Source of the DNA: Ligustrum vulgare
Lineage: Eukaryota; Streptophyta; Magnoliopsida; Lamiales; Oleaceae
Assembly (NCBI GenBank): GCA_963555705.1
Contig: OY743174.1
Location: 57,434,234 to 57,498,233 of the forward strand
Length of the DNA stretch: 64,000 nt
Reading direction: 5' to 3'
A program made the position numbers and the translations under genes. Each line of letters opens with the position of its first letter. The first letter of the stretch is position 1. The notes below the pieces were generated by a model. The model ran no database searches and was not told where the DNA came from. It was given only the letters and a program-made list of their open reading frames with translations. Below, piece by piece: positions 39,284 through 52,600 of the stretch.

Positions 39284-42200
39284 ATGGCAGCAGAGATGCA
39301 GAGATTTGAAATGAGTGAAGATGATGAAATTGGGATGGATGTCAAAGATGAAGATGACGACGACGATGATGAGGAGAATAACATGGCAACTCCTGATATG
39401 GTTGGTGGTGATGTGGGTATTGTATCAACAAGCAGCAGTAATAGGTTTATGCAGCACAACCAATTTCAAGAGCAGCCAACTCCACAAGGAGGAGGATCTA
39501 GGAGGTGTAGGCCACAAGAAGAGAAGGAGAGAACAAAGCTACGGGAGCGACAACGTAGAGCAATAACTGCAAAAATTTTGGCTGGACTTCGGAGGCATGG
39601 GAACTATAATCTTAGAGTCAGGGCTGACATCAATGATGTCATTGCTGCTTTGGCAAGGGAAGCCGGTTGGGTTGTTCTTCCTGATGGAAACATCTTCCCT
39701 TCCAGATCACAGGTACTTGTCAATGCAACCATGTGTAGTTTTTTTGTAGATATGAATGTTATTGGGAACACAAACAGTAAACAACTGATTTCCATAGGTG
39801 CAGGGCACGAGACCTTCAGGAGGTACATCTCCTGCAGTAGTGATGCTGTCATCTCCCAATATGCCAGCAGAACACATGTCACCTACTTCCTTAAGAGGCA
39901 TTTCACCTAGTTATCATTGTACAGTCAATTATAACGCCAGCCACATGAAAGGCAGTTTTGTTTCGCCTCCTTATGATGTGTCCTCCAGTGCTCGGTCTCA
40001 CAGTTCAGCTATGATGGGTGACGGAGGAGGCATGCATGGTGATCCTCCTCTTGGAGGTTCCATTGATTCAGTCCAAAATAGGCAGGTGAGATGGTTGCTT
40101 CTCTTTATTAAGATCATTTCTTAGTTGCAGTAAGTTGCACGTTTAATTATGCAATGTTTCAGAAGCAATCCTCAAATGTAGAACAAAAGAAAAAAAGACC
40201 TCTAATTTATGCTTTATCCTTTAAGTTTTCTTATATAAATCTTATGCTGCATTTTATAATCTAACTGTCTATGGAATTTGGATCTTCTTGTGCCTGAACC
40301 CGCATTCCTTGTTTCCTCAATGTATATCTAATATTTTTCTGTGTGTTTAAATGATTTTTGTAGGTTATGGATGTTTCTGGAAAGGTGCAGGAGCGTGATT
40401 TCGCTGGCACACCATATGTTCCCGTTTATGTCATGCTACCTGTGAGCTTTATGAGTACTCATATTTTTCCATGTGGGCTTTTATTTTCTTTATGTTCTTG
40501 TGTGTACTTGTTGGCTTGTGTTTGGAATTAGAGCATTTCTCTCCTCTGTTCTCGTGAAAAAGATTAAGTAGTTTCCTAGTTCTATCATAAATTAAGATTC
40601 TAATGCACTCCCAATCCTTTTGGTGGCAGTTGGGCGTGATCAATATGAAATGTGAGCTTGTTGATCCTGATGGTTTAGTGAAACAACTTAAAGTCTTGAA
40701 ATCATTTAACATTGATGGTGTTACGGTTGATTGCTGGTGGGGGATAGTAGAAGCGCATGCTCCACGGGAGTACAATTGGAATGGATACAAGAGGATGTTT
40801 CAAATTGTGCAGCAACTTAAAATGAAGTTACAGGTAACTTCTGCATAATATTTGCAGCATTGCTTGCTTTAAATATTGTTTCCTCTCTTTGCGAGCCTCG
40901 GGGGGACATTTGACAGGGTTATGACATCTGAGAGTTATCTCAGAGAAACTGATTTTCCTTCTTAAAGGGAAACTAAAGTTTTACGAGGTATTACTTTGTT
41001 GATGCCATGTCTTTAGTTATGTTGCTTTTGTCTATAGCACATCATCTGTACATGTTTTCAAGGTGCAGAGAGGAGCGAGTTTAATAGAATCATGGTTTGA
41101 AAAGGCGGAAACTAATATTGAGATGATTTTCCTTCGTGAGGCAAGATATAAGTCTCAAGGTGCTTTGAGGCGTAAGCCTCATCATGAGCCAAAAAAATTA
41201 ATAAAAAATATAAAAATAAACATGTAATAACATAAACAAAATGTAAAAATCTTCAAAACAACAAATTGCTCAAAACGCCTAGACAAGTAGCAACTCAAAC
41301 CAGACAAAGTATCCATAAATTTTTCTTTTTCTTTTTATTTTATGATTGTTTGAATTGTTTACTTTTATTTATAGTAAATAAAATAATTAACTTAGGTTTT
41401 AGTATCTTAAATATTTGATTAAATTAGCCATGCATATTAGGGGAAATTGATTTTCAAAGTTTGTCAATTAATGTGAATTTTTGGATTTTAAAAATTGGAG
41501 GACTTGCATTTCTGAGGTGCATACCTCGTAATTAATGAGGCGTTTTTCCAATATCTCATCCTATTATTTTCATTTGTGAGTATGATGGCTGATATATTTA
41601 GAAAGTTGACAAGCTTTTCGTAAGGCATAACTAGGTTGATGACTTGAATGCAAAAGAAATTACTGTTGTTGCTTATATGTCTCTCTTTAGAATTTTATTA
41701 GATCTCGTGAAGTTTTAATTGGGATCAGGTTGTAATGTCCTTTCATGAATGTGGCGGTAATTTTGGTGACGATGTTTGTATTCCCTTGCCTCACTGGGTG
41801 GCTGAAATTGGTCGCAGCAATCCTGACATGTTTTTCACGGATAAAGCGGGAAGACATAACCCAGAATGTCTTTCATGGGGAGTTGACAAGGAAAGGATTT
41901 TGAGAGGCCGGACTGCCATAGAGGTAACTGATTCAACATCAAGAAGAATTAAACATGATATCACTGTTAATTTTTAAATTCTCAGAACACATTCAAGTTA
42001 CCACAGTTTTAACTGTATAATATTGTTTTTCTTCTTCACGTCTCCAGTTTTTAAAGGCTGCAATGCTTTTCCCCTACTGGATGGTAGACTCAGTTATTTC
42101 AAAGTCTATTTTCCATTTAGTTTTGGAGGAATTTTTATTTTTCACTATCACAAAATCATACACATCTTGATGAGTCAGTTTTGATTAAAGAAATTTTAGA

Positions 42201-44738
42201 TTTGGATTTGTTGTTTTTATAGAGTGAAAAACTTATGTAGGTTTACTTTGACTACATGAGAAGCTTCCGGGTTGAATTTGATGAGTTATTTGATGATGGC
42301 ATTATCTCTACTGTTGTTGTTGGACTTGGTCCATGTGGAGAGCTAAGATACCCATCCAATCCTGTAAAACATGGTTGGAGATATCCTGGTGTTGGCGAAT
42401 TCCAGGTAATGGCATATTATATTATCTTGGTTGCTAACTTAAGCAGTGTTAAATTTTCCCATAACAGCCTTCTGCTCCCTACCAAACTATTACGGTCGGT
42501 CCCATTAAACAGAATGAACTCTTAAAACCGGCTTGTCTCAATATATGTAGAAATGCACAACAGATGTACAAGAAATGTGGTTAATTTTACAGAGATTCTT
42601 CTGAGTGTATCTTTGAAACGTCCTTAACCCCTTACTTCTGTCCAATACAATCTATCAATATATTTCATCCTTTACAGTGTTATGATCAGTATATGTTGAA
42701 AAGCCTTCGGAAGGCATCTGAAATTAGGGGACACTCCTTTTGGGGGCGAGGACCGGATAACGCAGGTTCCTACAATTCATGGCCTCATGAAACTGGTTTT
42801 TTCTGTGATGGAGGTGATTATGATGGATATCATGGCAGGTTTTTTCTCAGTTGGTACTCACAGTTTTTGGTTGACCATGGTGATCGGGTGCTTTCTCTGG
42901 CAAAGTTAGCTTTCGAAGGCACTTGCATTGCAGCAAAGGTGAACCAGCTGACCAGCTCTACAGAATTTTCATAGTGGAATTTAATGTGTAGTATTGGTGA
43001 TAGCAAATCAAAGAACACCTTAAGCTTCTCTTATACGACTCTTGAATCTACAGTGAACTTATATTTTATTATACTGTATTTTACAGTTAGAAAATTTAAA
43101 CCTTCATTGCATTTTTCATTTTAAATCTCTGTATGTTCATATGATTATAAAATTCAAGTGTATATATATTGATGATAACAAATCAAATAAACATGAAGCT
43201 TATCGTACATGTCTATTTAGTTAGGCAAGCATGACCTTGACAAGTCGCAGAAAGATGGAATGGATAATATCTGAACATTATTGTTTTATGCTCATATATA
43301 TTTCATCCTTTTTCCCTGAGCTATCATACAGACTGAAAAGAAGTGCATATTTGATATGATTATTTTACATATAAATGTGGATGTCAGGGTATTTATTATG
43401 CACAAGAAGTACAATAAATTAACCGTACATCAGTATCAATAAATCATTTTTGAAATTTTATGGACTAACATGACCGCATTTTCATATTTCGCCAATACTT
43501 CAAATTTTACGCAGATTTCTGGTATTCATTGGTGGTACAAGACAGCTAGCCATGCTGCTGAATTAACTGCTGGATTTTATAATCCATGCAATCGAGATGG
43601 TTATGCTGCTATTATGGGAATGTTGAAGAAACACGGGGCAGCACTAAACTACACATGTTCTGAAATGAACATGTTAGATCAGCATGTGGACTTCTCAGAG
43701 GCACTGACTGATCCCGAGGGATTAGCCTGGCAAGTATGTGGCTTCTTGATCTTAAAAAATAACTCTCTTTTCTCCAATTAGAGAATACTTGGATCAGCTC
43801 CATTGATTTGTTTACATAGTTATATCAGTGGTTTGCAGGGTATTGTTTAGAAGCATGCACAACTTTCAATTTTTCTCATTGTAAACGCTTATATTGTAGG
43901 TATTGAATGCTGCATGGAATGTTTGCATACCAGTTTCTAGTGAAAATGCTCTTCCATGCCATGACCGGGATGGTTATAACTATTTACTTGAAAAGGCGAA
44001 GCCTATGAGTGATCCAGATGGCAGGCATTTCTCTGCTTTTACCTATCTAAAGCTCACCCCACATCTCTTGGAAAGACACAATTTTGTTGAATTTGAACGA
44101 TTCATCAAGAGAATGCATGGTAAAATTATCATAATACGATTTCTTTTTCATTTTTACAAGCTTTCTGATAGTCTTCGTTTCCTTTCCAAGGCACCTAGGT
44201 ACTAGTAGTCGACTTCTTAGCTATTTATAGATTTGTTAGGAGTTGAATATCTTACAAAAGTTCTCGGTAGATTGGCCTTTATAAGATGCACGTTCTCGTG
44301 TCTACATGCACAATTTAAAATTTATTGGGAATCATGCTTAGTTTAATCTTGTTCTCATACTTTTCAGTAAACTAGATCGCATTGTTATCCACTCAAATGC
44401 ACTCTGAATCACCTCAAACTTGGTATGATCATGACATCTCTAGGATTTCCGATTGGAGCAATTCCCAAAACTCTGTCAAATCCTCGTCCTCTTGAATGAA
44501 AGTGCTTCCTATATATTTTTTATTCGTTCGCAATGTGTGATAAGAGGAACGCATCTTCTCTAAAGAGCTTTAGGAATTCTAATTTCAGTAATTCATCTAT
44601 GTTTTCATCATCATTCACCACCAAGTTTAAGCGTGGAATATATTAGGGCAAATTTTAAACATGCATGCTTGGAAATGAGACAGGTGTAATGTAACTTCTC
44701 AAAGTGCAGGCGAAGCTGTACTCGAGTGTCAGACGTAG
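39284..44738 (+). CDS. BAM7/8: BZR1-BAM protein: BES1/BZR1 DNA-binding domain fused to beta-amylase, 10 coding exons, 693 aa
   Basis: A nuclear transcription-factor-like protein linked in Arabidopsis to brassinosteroid-responsive growth. Coding exons: 39284-39712, 39804-40085, 40364-40441, 40630-40833, 41729-41923, 42241-42405, 42678-42938, 43515-43733, 43900-44119, 44710-44738. Residues 12-31 are Asp/Glu-rich; residues 73-143 form the BZR1 domain ([20 protein letters not shown], then [20 protein letters not shown]); a Ser/Pro-rich linker follows; GH14 spans about 240-690. Catalytic Glu equivalents are at about 430 (GPCGELRYP) and 626 (SENALP). The position matching soybean Arg420 is Lys (FTYLKL), which may lower activity. 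The length matches Arabidopsis BAM7/BAM8 (about 690 aa). From GH14 exon 40364 on, exon sizes 78, 204, 195, 165, 261, 219 and 220 equal those of the upstream gene. Which of BAM7 or BAM8 it matches is unresolved. Confidence 0.93.
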
Positions 44739-45193
44739 TTGCAGAACTCCCGACTTGCACTCCAGGAAAGGCCGGATAGAGGAACCATTTTAGGTACACC
44801 TGTAAAGCAAATGAAGTATACGGTTTATCCTTTTATCATTCTGTTAAAAAATCAGCTGATAAATTCTACAGTACCTGTTTAGGGATTCAATTCAGCTTGT
44901 AGAATTATATAATTATTATAGATTTTTATTTTAGGTTCTGTTTTATGAATGTAGAGTTGCTTCAAATTTATCTTACTATTGATATTGATACGTAGTCCCT
45001 GTTTGGTTCAGCTAAAATTACTTATTAAAATCTAAATCTGGAATCTGGATGTACCATGGACCGACCTTTGCCAATTAATTTTGACTAATTTCATGCCCTA
45101 GTATTCCATCATGAACCAGTGATTAAAAACACTGAAAAGGTACGTTTCCAATAAAAGAATGAATGTCATCTTCTTAACTAATTGGAAAGTCAT
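44739..45193. other. Convergent 3' intergenic region
   Basis: Only 455 bp separate the stops of the BZR1-BAM gene (plus) and the lipase gene (minus), so their 3' UTRs may overlap. No other feature seen. Confidence 0.6.
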
Positions 45194-48100
45194 TTATCCA
45201 GCTTCATTCCTTGACTCAGCTGTATAAAAAACGACCCCGGCCAGATTCTCCCAGTTCTCTTGCCTATCAGACGATTTAAGAGAAAAATCTTGGGTGCTAG
45301 TCGAGTTTTCTCCTTTCTCCATCTCTTGGAAAGTTCCATACGATGGAGAGTACGCAAGGGGAACATCCAATGCAATCGCCCTCTCTATTGCTGCTCGATA
45401 CTCCTCCTTGTGTTCTTTGGCAAGAGATGCCTGCCGCTCCATCCTCTGTGCTACCGGAATATCCATAGTCCGCTCACTTTCCAGCAGTGACTGTACTAGA
45501 GAAAAATAAGTAATATTCAACACCATGGTAGAAAATTGTAATTGTCAATTATAAACCGCCAAAATATACTTAAAGAATCTTATGAACAATAATAGTAACA
45601 AACTATGCTCCTGTTTGATGGAGATTAATTAGTGGATCAAAAAATTGTGGGGCCAATGAAATATATGATTATGATTAGTTGTTACGTTCAATTTGATAAA
45701 AATCTAGATTAAAATCTAGACCAAACAAGGGCTAAGTAGTTTTTGAGATAAATTGTGTCAGCTACATGAATCGTTCTTCTCCAGTTCATTTCGTTTATTG
45801 TTAGATCTATTGAAAGATGAAAAGAAACTGCAGCATGTCCGTGCCTCATTGATGTCAACCTCACAAGAACCAAGCCAAGATGAGAATGATCATCATATAT
45901 TAAAGAAGCTTATAAAAAAATCATAAAACTTCATTTTTTAGTAATTGATAGGATATTTTGTGTGGTAGAAAATGAGAGAAAAATCTGGGTTTATGCGCAG
46001 AATATTTTATTGTTAAAATACGTGGTTAAAATTGATTACGGTAGAAAAATGAGTTAAAAATAGTGGGGATCAAACAGAGGCTAAGTGTACTGTTTATTTT
46101 CAACAAGCCAAAGCACAAGGAAGATCTTTCCCATCCTGATGAGAATCTACCCACAAGAACAAATTTGAGGATCACCTTTTCTAAAACCATGAAGAGTTTA
46201 GAGCTGTCTGCTAGAAAACGAGAACTTACATCAAACGCTCTTTCGGATTCCTTAAGTATCCAAATGATGGCATGATCTGAAGTCAAGTTGCATGAGAGAA
46301 CTAAGTGCTCAAACCGTCCATCGACAGGGACTGCAGTCTTAACAACAGGTGGAATTTTTTTGAACCTGCACATCAAATAAACTTGTGTAAAAAAAAAATT
46401 CAGCATCAGTTATGCTATTTTAAATATGTGATTCATCCATGGAGAATCACTAAAACTTTGCTTCTAATAATCAGACACCACTTCTTATGTCCTATTATTT
46501 GATTTCTCAATGTACGAGTTCTGTTGTCTTTCGATGCTAGCTTCTCGAATTGTACATTGTTCAATCCATACCTAAAGGGCTTCCTCACGATAATGTGATA
46601 GAGGCGTCCAGGTGCGTAGAGGCGCCTTGGATCCTGGAGCATCTTCTCCTCTACTGTGCATGTATCTTTCAAGCACATTATGCACATCAAGCATGGGAAA
46701 CTATCCAAGAGAAGGAAAATTAGTATTGTGCGAGTACTAATAACTCGACTAGAAAATATCAGTGCATGTGGATTCAAAACTTCATATTCAGGTAATGACG
46801 AGTTTGGCGCCTTGAGAGATTGATAGGAAACAAATTTTATGGGTTTTATCTTTTAGGCTAGATGCAAGACTTTTTTTGTTATAAAATTTATATGTAATGT
46901 ATAACAAAACTTTTTGTTGTGGAAAATAGAAAAATTGTTAGAATGTTCTATTGACATTGTCATTGAGTTTCACTGGAGCAAACATGAAAATGATCCATTT
47001 TAGCAACTTTATTGAAAAGAGAAGAAAAAATAGAACACTGAAAAGTAATTGACCCTAAGAGTGAATGTCTCTTTTATTCACCAAACACCATAAAAAGGAA
47101 ATACAGCAAGACCTGAAACTTTTTACCAGAAAAGTGACTTGAAAACATCTTCCAGTGCTACTGTTGTCCGGGGTAAAAAATCATCCTGGTTAACAGTGAC
47201 CAAAACAGATAAGAATGTACAAAATAAACTTTAGGCAGAAAGGAAATGTATTCATTCAAGGGTAAACGAATCGAAAACATAGAATGTATCGGAATCTATA
47301 GTTAGTTGGCACTTAAAGACCTAAAAAGGCATGTCCTCTCTATCTCTGTATTTGTGTGGTGTGTCTGTATAGGGGGTCATTATCTTCAGCAAGAAGTCTT
47401 GTCCAACCTTAATCCTAAGATCAGCAAAAAACGCCTTGGTCTTAGAAATCATGGCATGACTTAATATTTATCAAGTAAGAACCCTGGATTAAAAATTCAA
47501 AACATATATATCGATCCATATAATGCTGTCTCAAAGAGTGAACTTTAACAGAGTTTCACCTAAATGCTATTTGCGAACGCATTTTCGTTGAGGTAACTAA
47601 AAGATGAACGGGCACGTGTGAAAGATAATAAGAATCTAGGTTACAACAGAAAGATTTACATAAATTTATGAGGATTCTATTGTCTAAGAATGAGAAATTC
47701 CCTCAAGAAAATGTAAGTTTCTTAGAAGAATCCTATGGGCTTGTATAGTGTGAAAAGAACATGTCTGATGAATTTCTTGAATATAATATACTCAAATGCC
47801 CCCAATAAGCTAAAATAGCCTGTAGGTAAACCTAAACTTCATATATCTCCATTGCTATATTATTGTTAACGTAAACATAACCAATCCTCGAAGCGAATCA
47901 AAGCAAACTAGATCACTAATAGAGACATCGATTATTACCTGCAGCACAACCGAATTGATGATATCTGCGTATCGCACCGCCAAGTTTAATGATATACACC
48001 TAGTAGGAGCAATTGCAAAGCATCTAATCCTTTCTCTCTTAATGTTCCCAAGCCTTTCCCTATTATTTACAGCCAACATAGTTAACAATGTTACAACTCC

Positions 48101-48643
48101 TGCACCAAGCGAATGCCCGGCAAATGTCAGCGTATAATCCGGATTCCTTTCAAGAAGCTCCCTGATTATCTCACACTCTTCTTCTAAAACATACTGAGCT
48201 GCCTTAAGCAATCCATTGTGAACATAACCACCATCATATTTTGTCTGCCCGAGTTTGTTGTCAAGCAAGAGTAAAAAATCACTTTCTTTAGCCAAACTAA
48301 GCCCACTAATTGCTAGAATTACATCTCTATTATGATGATCAAGATAGATCATGTAAGGAGATACTCTCCCTTGAGTATCTTCATAATCCTTTTTCAATCT
48401 AACCCAATCCGGTTCGATCCCATAACCTCCCGGGGGAGCCCACAAAGGGTTTCTAAGATCATCTTCATACACGGATAGAATATATCTACAAAGGCGGGGC
48501 ACGGGTTCGAATTCACTAGCAGTTGCAAGGCCCCAATTCTTACTTTCACGGCCAGCAGTGTACAGAAATTTCTTCCACACCCATCGAACACACGCTAAAC
48601 AGGACACACATTCAACAACTGGAATACAGCAGGCAACTGACAT
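45194..48643 (-). CDS. Class 3 lipase, mono-/diacylglycerol-lipase-like, 5 exons, 441 aa
   Basis: An alpha/beta-hydrolase of the plant 'calmodulin-binding heat-shock protein / lipase class 3' type with a Lipase3_N region. Exons on the minus strand: 48643-47939, 47185-47127, 46700-46572, 46365-46230, 45490-45194; all junctions are GT-AG and in frame. Residues 1-26 are Cys-rich and hydrophobic (ACCIPVVECVSCLAC), suggesting membrane association or acylation rather than a classical signal peptide. The conserved block VPRLCRYILSVYEDDLRNPL is at 49-68. The nucleophile Ser178 lies in GHSLG (176-180). Exon 4 holds TAVPVDGRFEHLVLSC and SDHAIIWI, the likely site of the catalytic His. The C-terminal exon is charged (ERQASLAKEHKEEYRAAIER) and contains LDVPLAYSPSYGTF. 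The physiological substrate is unknown. Confidence 0.9.
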
Positions 48644-49255
48644 TCATACTAAACAGAATAACCACAAAAATCTTCCACGGCAAAAATAAAAGAAAAAAAT
48701 CTCGAGTCTTAGATGAGTTTTGATTGTTCAGCAAATCAAATATATGAGAAAGGGAAAAATCCAATGGTATACTTTCAAAGTATTTGGATGAGAAGATAGA
48801 CTGGGTATTCTGGAAGTTTTTTAGAATTTTCAAGAAGGGATATAATCATTCATGTGTATCAGTCAGTGTACGAACAAAAATGAGGGACAAAATGTTGAAA
48901 AATGAGAGAGACAAAAAAAAAAAAAAAAATGTAAGGAAGGGAAAATGTTGGAAAGACGTAAATTAGCTGCAACTAGAAGTCTACAAGTCAAAGGGCTGGT
49001 CCTTTGGGTCCCTTTCTTGAGGATCATCTATTTATTGGCATGACAACGTTTTTCTTTCTTGCTGGTGGAATATCACTGCAATATTAAAAGAGCTGAGTTG
49101 CTTTCCACTGCTCAGGCGACTGTTCTTATTAACAGTTTGCCTAAGTGCCATTTACCCATTTTTTAGTGATGATAATAACAAAGCAAATGCGTTTCAACCC
49201 ATCGCGTCATTTTTTTCAAATTTTTTATTTCTTGAGTCACTAAAATCTTGACAAC
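48644..49255. other. Upstream region of the lipase gene
   Basis: A-runs and AT-rich sequence; no gene. Probably holds the 5' UTR and promoter of the minus-strand lipase gene. Confidence 0.5.
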
Positions 49256-49439
49256 TTGACTTCACTCAACGCTCCGTATAGAGGTCTTCTCCACCACTTC
49301 AAGCAACCATCACTCCTCCATATCTCTTCCTTCTCTGATACAAAATCCTCCATTTCATTCCTTTTCATACAATTTTCAGTTCCTTCTCTACTCTCTGCAT
49401 GCACAAAGTCGTTTTTCTCTCTGACCCGAAATTTTAATT

Positions 49440-49546
49440 TTTTTTTTCATAGTTTTATAAAATTGGCATGTTTGGTGGTTCTCTTACTTTTTGGTTCTCT
49501 CGGTAAAGCTTCCAGCTTCCTACAATCGCGGTCTCACTCATGCTGG
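49440..49546 (+). pseudogene. NQR: NAD(P)H:quinone oxidoreductase (NQR) pseudogene, first exon
   Basis: The plus strand encodes VVLLLFGSLGKAS, then after a one-base frame change SYNRGLTHA up to a GTAATC donor. This corresponds to the N-terminal FMN-binding segment of plant NQR flavodoxin-like enzymes (a GSLRKAS...YNRGL pattern). The next matching exon is at 58526-58737, with a Ty1/copia element in between. The frameshift makes this copy non-functional as it stands. Confidence 0.55.
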
Positions 49547-49620
49547 TAATCCGTTTCTTTGCTGCTATTTGTAGTAAAACCAAGTGTTGTATTTTGTAGG
49601 TCAAAAATTTCTGGAATCTT

Positions 49621-49625
49621 GTATT
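49621..49625. repeat. Target-site duplication GTATT of the copia element, left
   Basis: Matches 58326-58330 on the other side of the element. Confidence 0.85.
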
Positions 49626-52600
49626 TGTTGGGGAAAAAAAATTCGGACCACAAACGGAATTGCCAACACAAGTAGCAAACGTCAAATATTTCCCCTCAAA
49701 CTCCGTGTGATTAAAATAGGAAATCAACAACTCAATCAAGTCAATCCAAACAATAGAATATCGAAATTATAAATACCAAAGCGATAATACCAATAATTAT
49801 TTAACGTCGTAAAACCCTCCAATGAGAAGGGAAAATCTACGGGGCAAACCGACAATTCCACTATTACCAAATAATAGGAATACAATATTTCTTTCCTAGA
49901 TTTTTTGTAGCGCCCCGAGTTCCGTATACCCGGTTCACTACGTCATTTTCTGTCTAAATTTTTCGAATAATATTTTTGCGGAAGAAATAATTGAAATTCA
50001 TTTTTGGCAACATTAAATAAACTGTAATGGCCGATAAAATTGAAAACATTTATGAAACCATTTGAAATAGTAAATCGAACCATTAATTTTGTAAAGAAAT
50101 TGACAATGTCATAATTTCTCAAATAAATGAACTTCTCTAAATTATTCGATTGTTTGGAAAATACGGAAATCATTAACGTCAAACTTTCAACCGTTTAACG
50201 ATTATTGCCACCATCATTCATCGCTCGCCACGGTCTCCGAAATCTGCAAAACTGTTAAAAAGTAGGGTGAGTATTTCATGGGGGAAATACTCAGTAGACT
50301 CATCGCAAATTAATTTAATTTATAAGATGATTAAACACATAAATCCCGGCTCTTTATAAAACGGGCATTGATAGAGCTTCTTTATAAAACGGCTCTTGAT
50401 AAAACTCATATTGTGCATTACAGCACGGGACATATTTTGCAAATCATATGCTCTTTGAAAATAGCTCTTTGAAAACAGCTCTTTGAAAACCATATACTTA
50501 TAAAAACATTTTAATTATGCCAAGCATAATTTTCTTTTGAAAGCATAACATAAGATAAGATTGAAATCCTCATAAACATAGGGAGACACAAGAACTTTAC
50601 CGAACTTAGGTGGCAAGAATTCTTATGCAGTAAAATCATAATAACAGTAAGTATACCAAAACATAATTCTTGAAATTCATAGGGATCATTTCCATCATAA
50701 CATAAGATAGGATCGAAATCCTCATAAACATATGAGACAGGAATTTTACCGAACTTAGGTGGTAAATCCTCATAAACATATGGAAATATAGGAATTTTAC
50801 CGAACTTCGTGGCAAATCCTCATAAACTTATGGAGACACAAGAATTTTACCGAACTTCGTGGCAAGAATTCTTATGTGCATAGCAATGATCCAAAACATA
50901 TAAAACATTATCGTAAAAACATAGGGTATACTTACTTTTCATAAAAACATAAGGTATATTTACCTTTCATAAAACATACTTAATTTTCTTGAAAATTGAC
51001 TTTCACAAGTCACATGACATTTATATGAAATCATAATTTAAATCAATTAATAAGTGCAAGTCTACCTCAAATCCGACGAGTGCAAAGTTGAGCGGGAATG
51101 ACTTCAATTTCTTTAAATTCTCCGTACGCTTCGTCTTAGCCAATAAGTCACTTTAGTCTATCGAATATATAGTTCAAAATGATAAATTATAATTTGAAGA
51201 CTAAAATTGATGTTTTGAAAGTTGAGGGACTAAAATGAATATTTTCAAAGTTCAGGGACTAAAATGAATATTTTGAAAGTTGAGGGACTAAAATGAATAC
51301 TTTTGAAACTTGGGCTTAAAATCAAATAAAGTAAATCAGCAAGGACTGAATTGATCAGATTTTTAAAATGAAAGGGCTGATTAAAATCATTTAAAACTTT
51401 GGGACTGAAATGGATAACTTTAAAAAGTTGGGGACTGATTTGAAAACCTTTTTAAAACTCGAGGGGCTTAAGTGCAAATTTCGAAAATAAAATATATATT
51501 CAGATCTGTTTTCTCTCTCTCAACTCACTCTCTCACTCAGCGCAAAAGAGACAGAGAGATGGGCGAGACACAGGCGAAGAAGAAGAAGATCCGTGGTTAC
51601 TGTCGGTGATTTCTACCGGCGCAGCACCGGCGCTGGGTACGGGGAGTGGCGATGGTGCAATTAGGATAGTTTCTGGGCTGATTTGGGGGCGATTTAAGGT
51701 GAAACCGAAGCTAGGGTTCGCGATGATACTCCGGTCGGAGAAGTTGCGTCTAAGGTGAATAGCTTGGGTAAATTATTCTTGGGTTTTGGTTTTGATTTGA
51801 GGTTGGTTTTGATTTCTTTGGGGTTGATGGTGGATTCTTGGAGTTTTCAAGCGACGGTTGTGGCTCTGGATGCAGGGAACGAAGGTGGTGTTTGATTCTG
51901 ATGATGGTGATTGTGATTTGGTTGAACCGGTGAGGTGGTGGATTGAATTTTGAAATGGCAGAGACAGTGATGGTTGAGGTGATGATGCTGGAGTTTGGTG
52001 GCGTGATGGAGGCAGAGTGGTTGGTGGTGAAGAAGGTAGTTAGATTGGGTTGTTTTGCCAGTGATGAAACAGTGGTGGCTTACTGGTTGTGCTTGATAAT
52101 TTTGGTGGTGTAGTTTGTGGTGGCTGAAATGGTTTGAAGAGTGCTGGTTGCAGGTTTGTGATCTGTGTGATGGTGATGATAGATGATGGAGTTTATGCAG
52201 GTGATGAGTTTCCGGTGATAATCTGATTGGCAGTGAACTGGTATTCGATCGGTAATAGAGGTGGCTGCGAAGCCATGGCAGTGATGGAGCTAGCTATAGT
52301 GTATGGTTGGTGGCTGTGGACAGATTGATATTGGTGATAATGCTGCATATAATGGTGAAGCTGGAGTTGAGGTGTTGGTTTGATGATGGATGATATAATT
52401 TTGTGTTGTGATGATAATGGAGAATATAATCATTATGTTCTTGCAACATAATGAATGCATACGGGTGGTGGAGTTGGTAATGGTGTGGTAGGTAGAGTAT
52501 GTATTGGAATTGAAGTGGAAAGTGAAGAGAAAAATGGTGTAAAGTGGAAAAGAAAAGAAAAGAAATGTGTGGGGAACTTTGGTGATTGATGATAATGATA

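Noticed and set aside
41030..41560. Possible degraded repeat in an intron of the BZR1-BAM gene ('gaggcgtaagcctc', 'gaggtgcatacctcg')
   Set aside because: Short inverted words only; no TSD, TIR or family signature could be supported.
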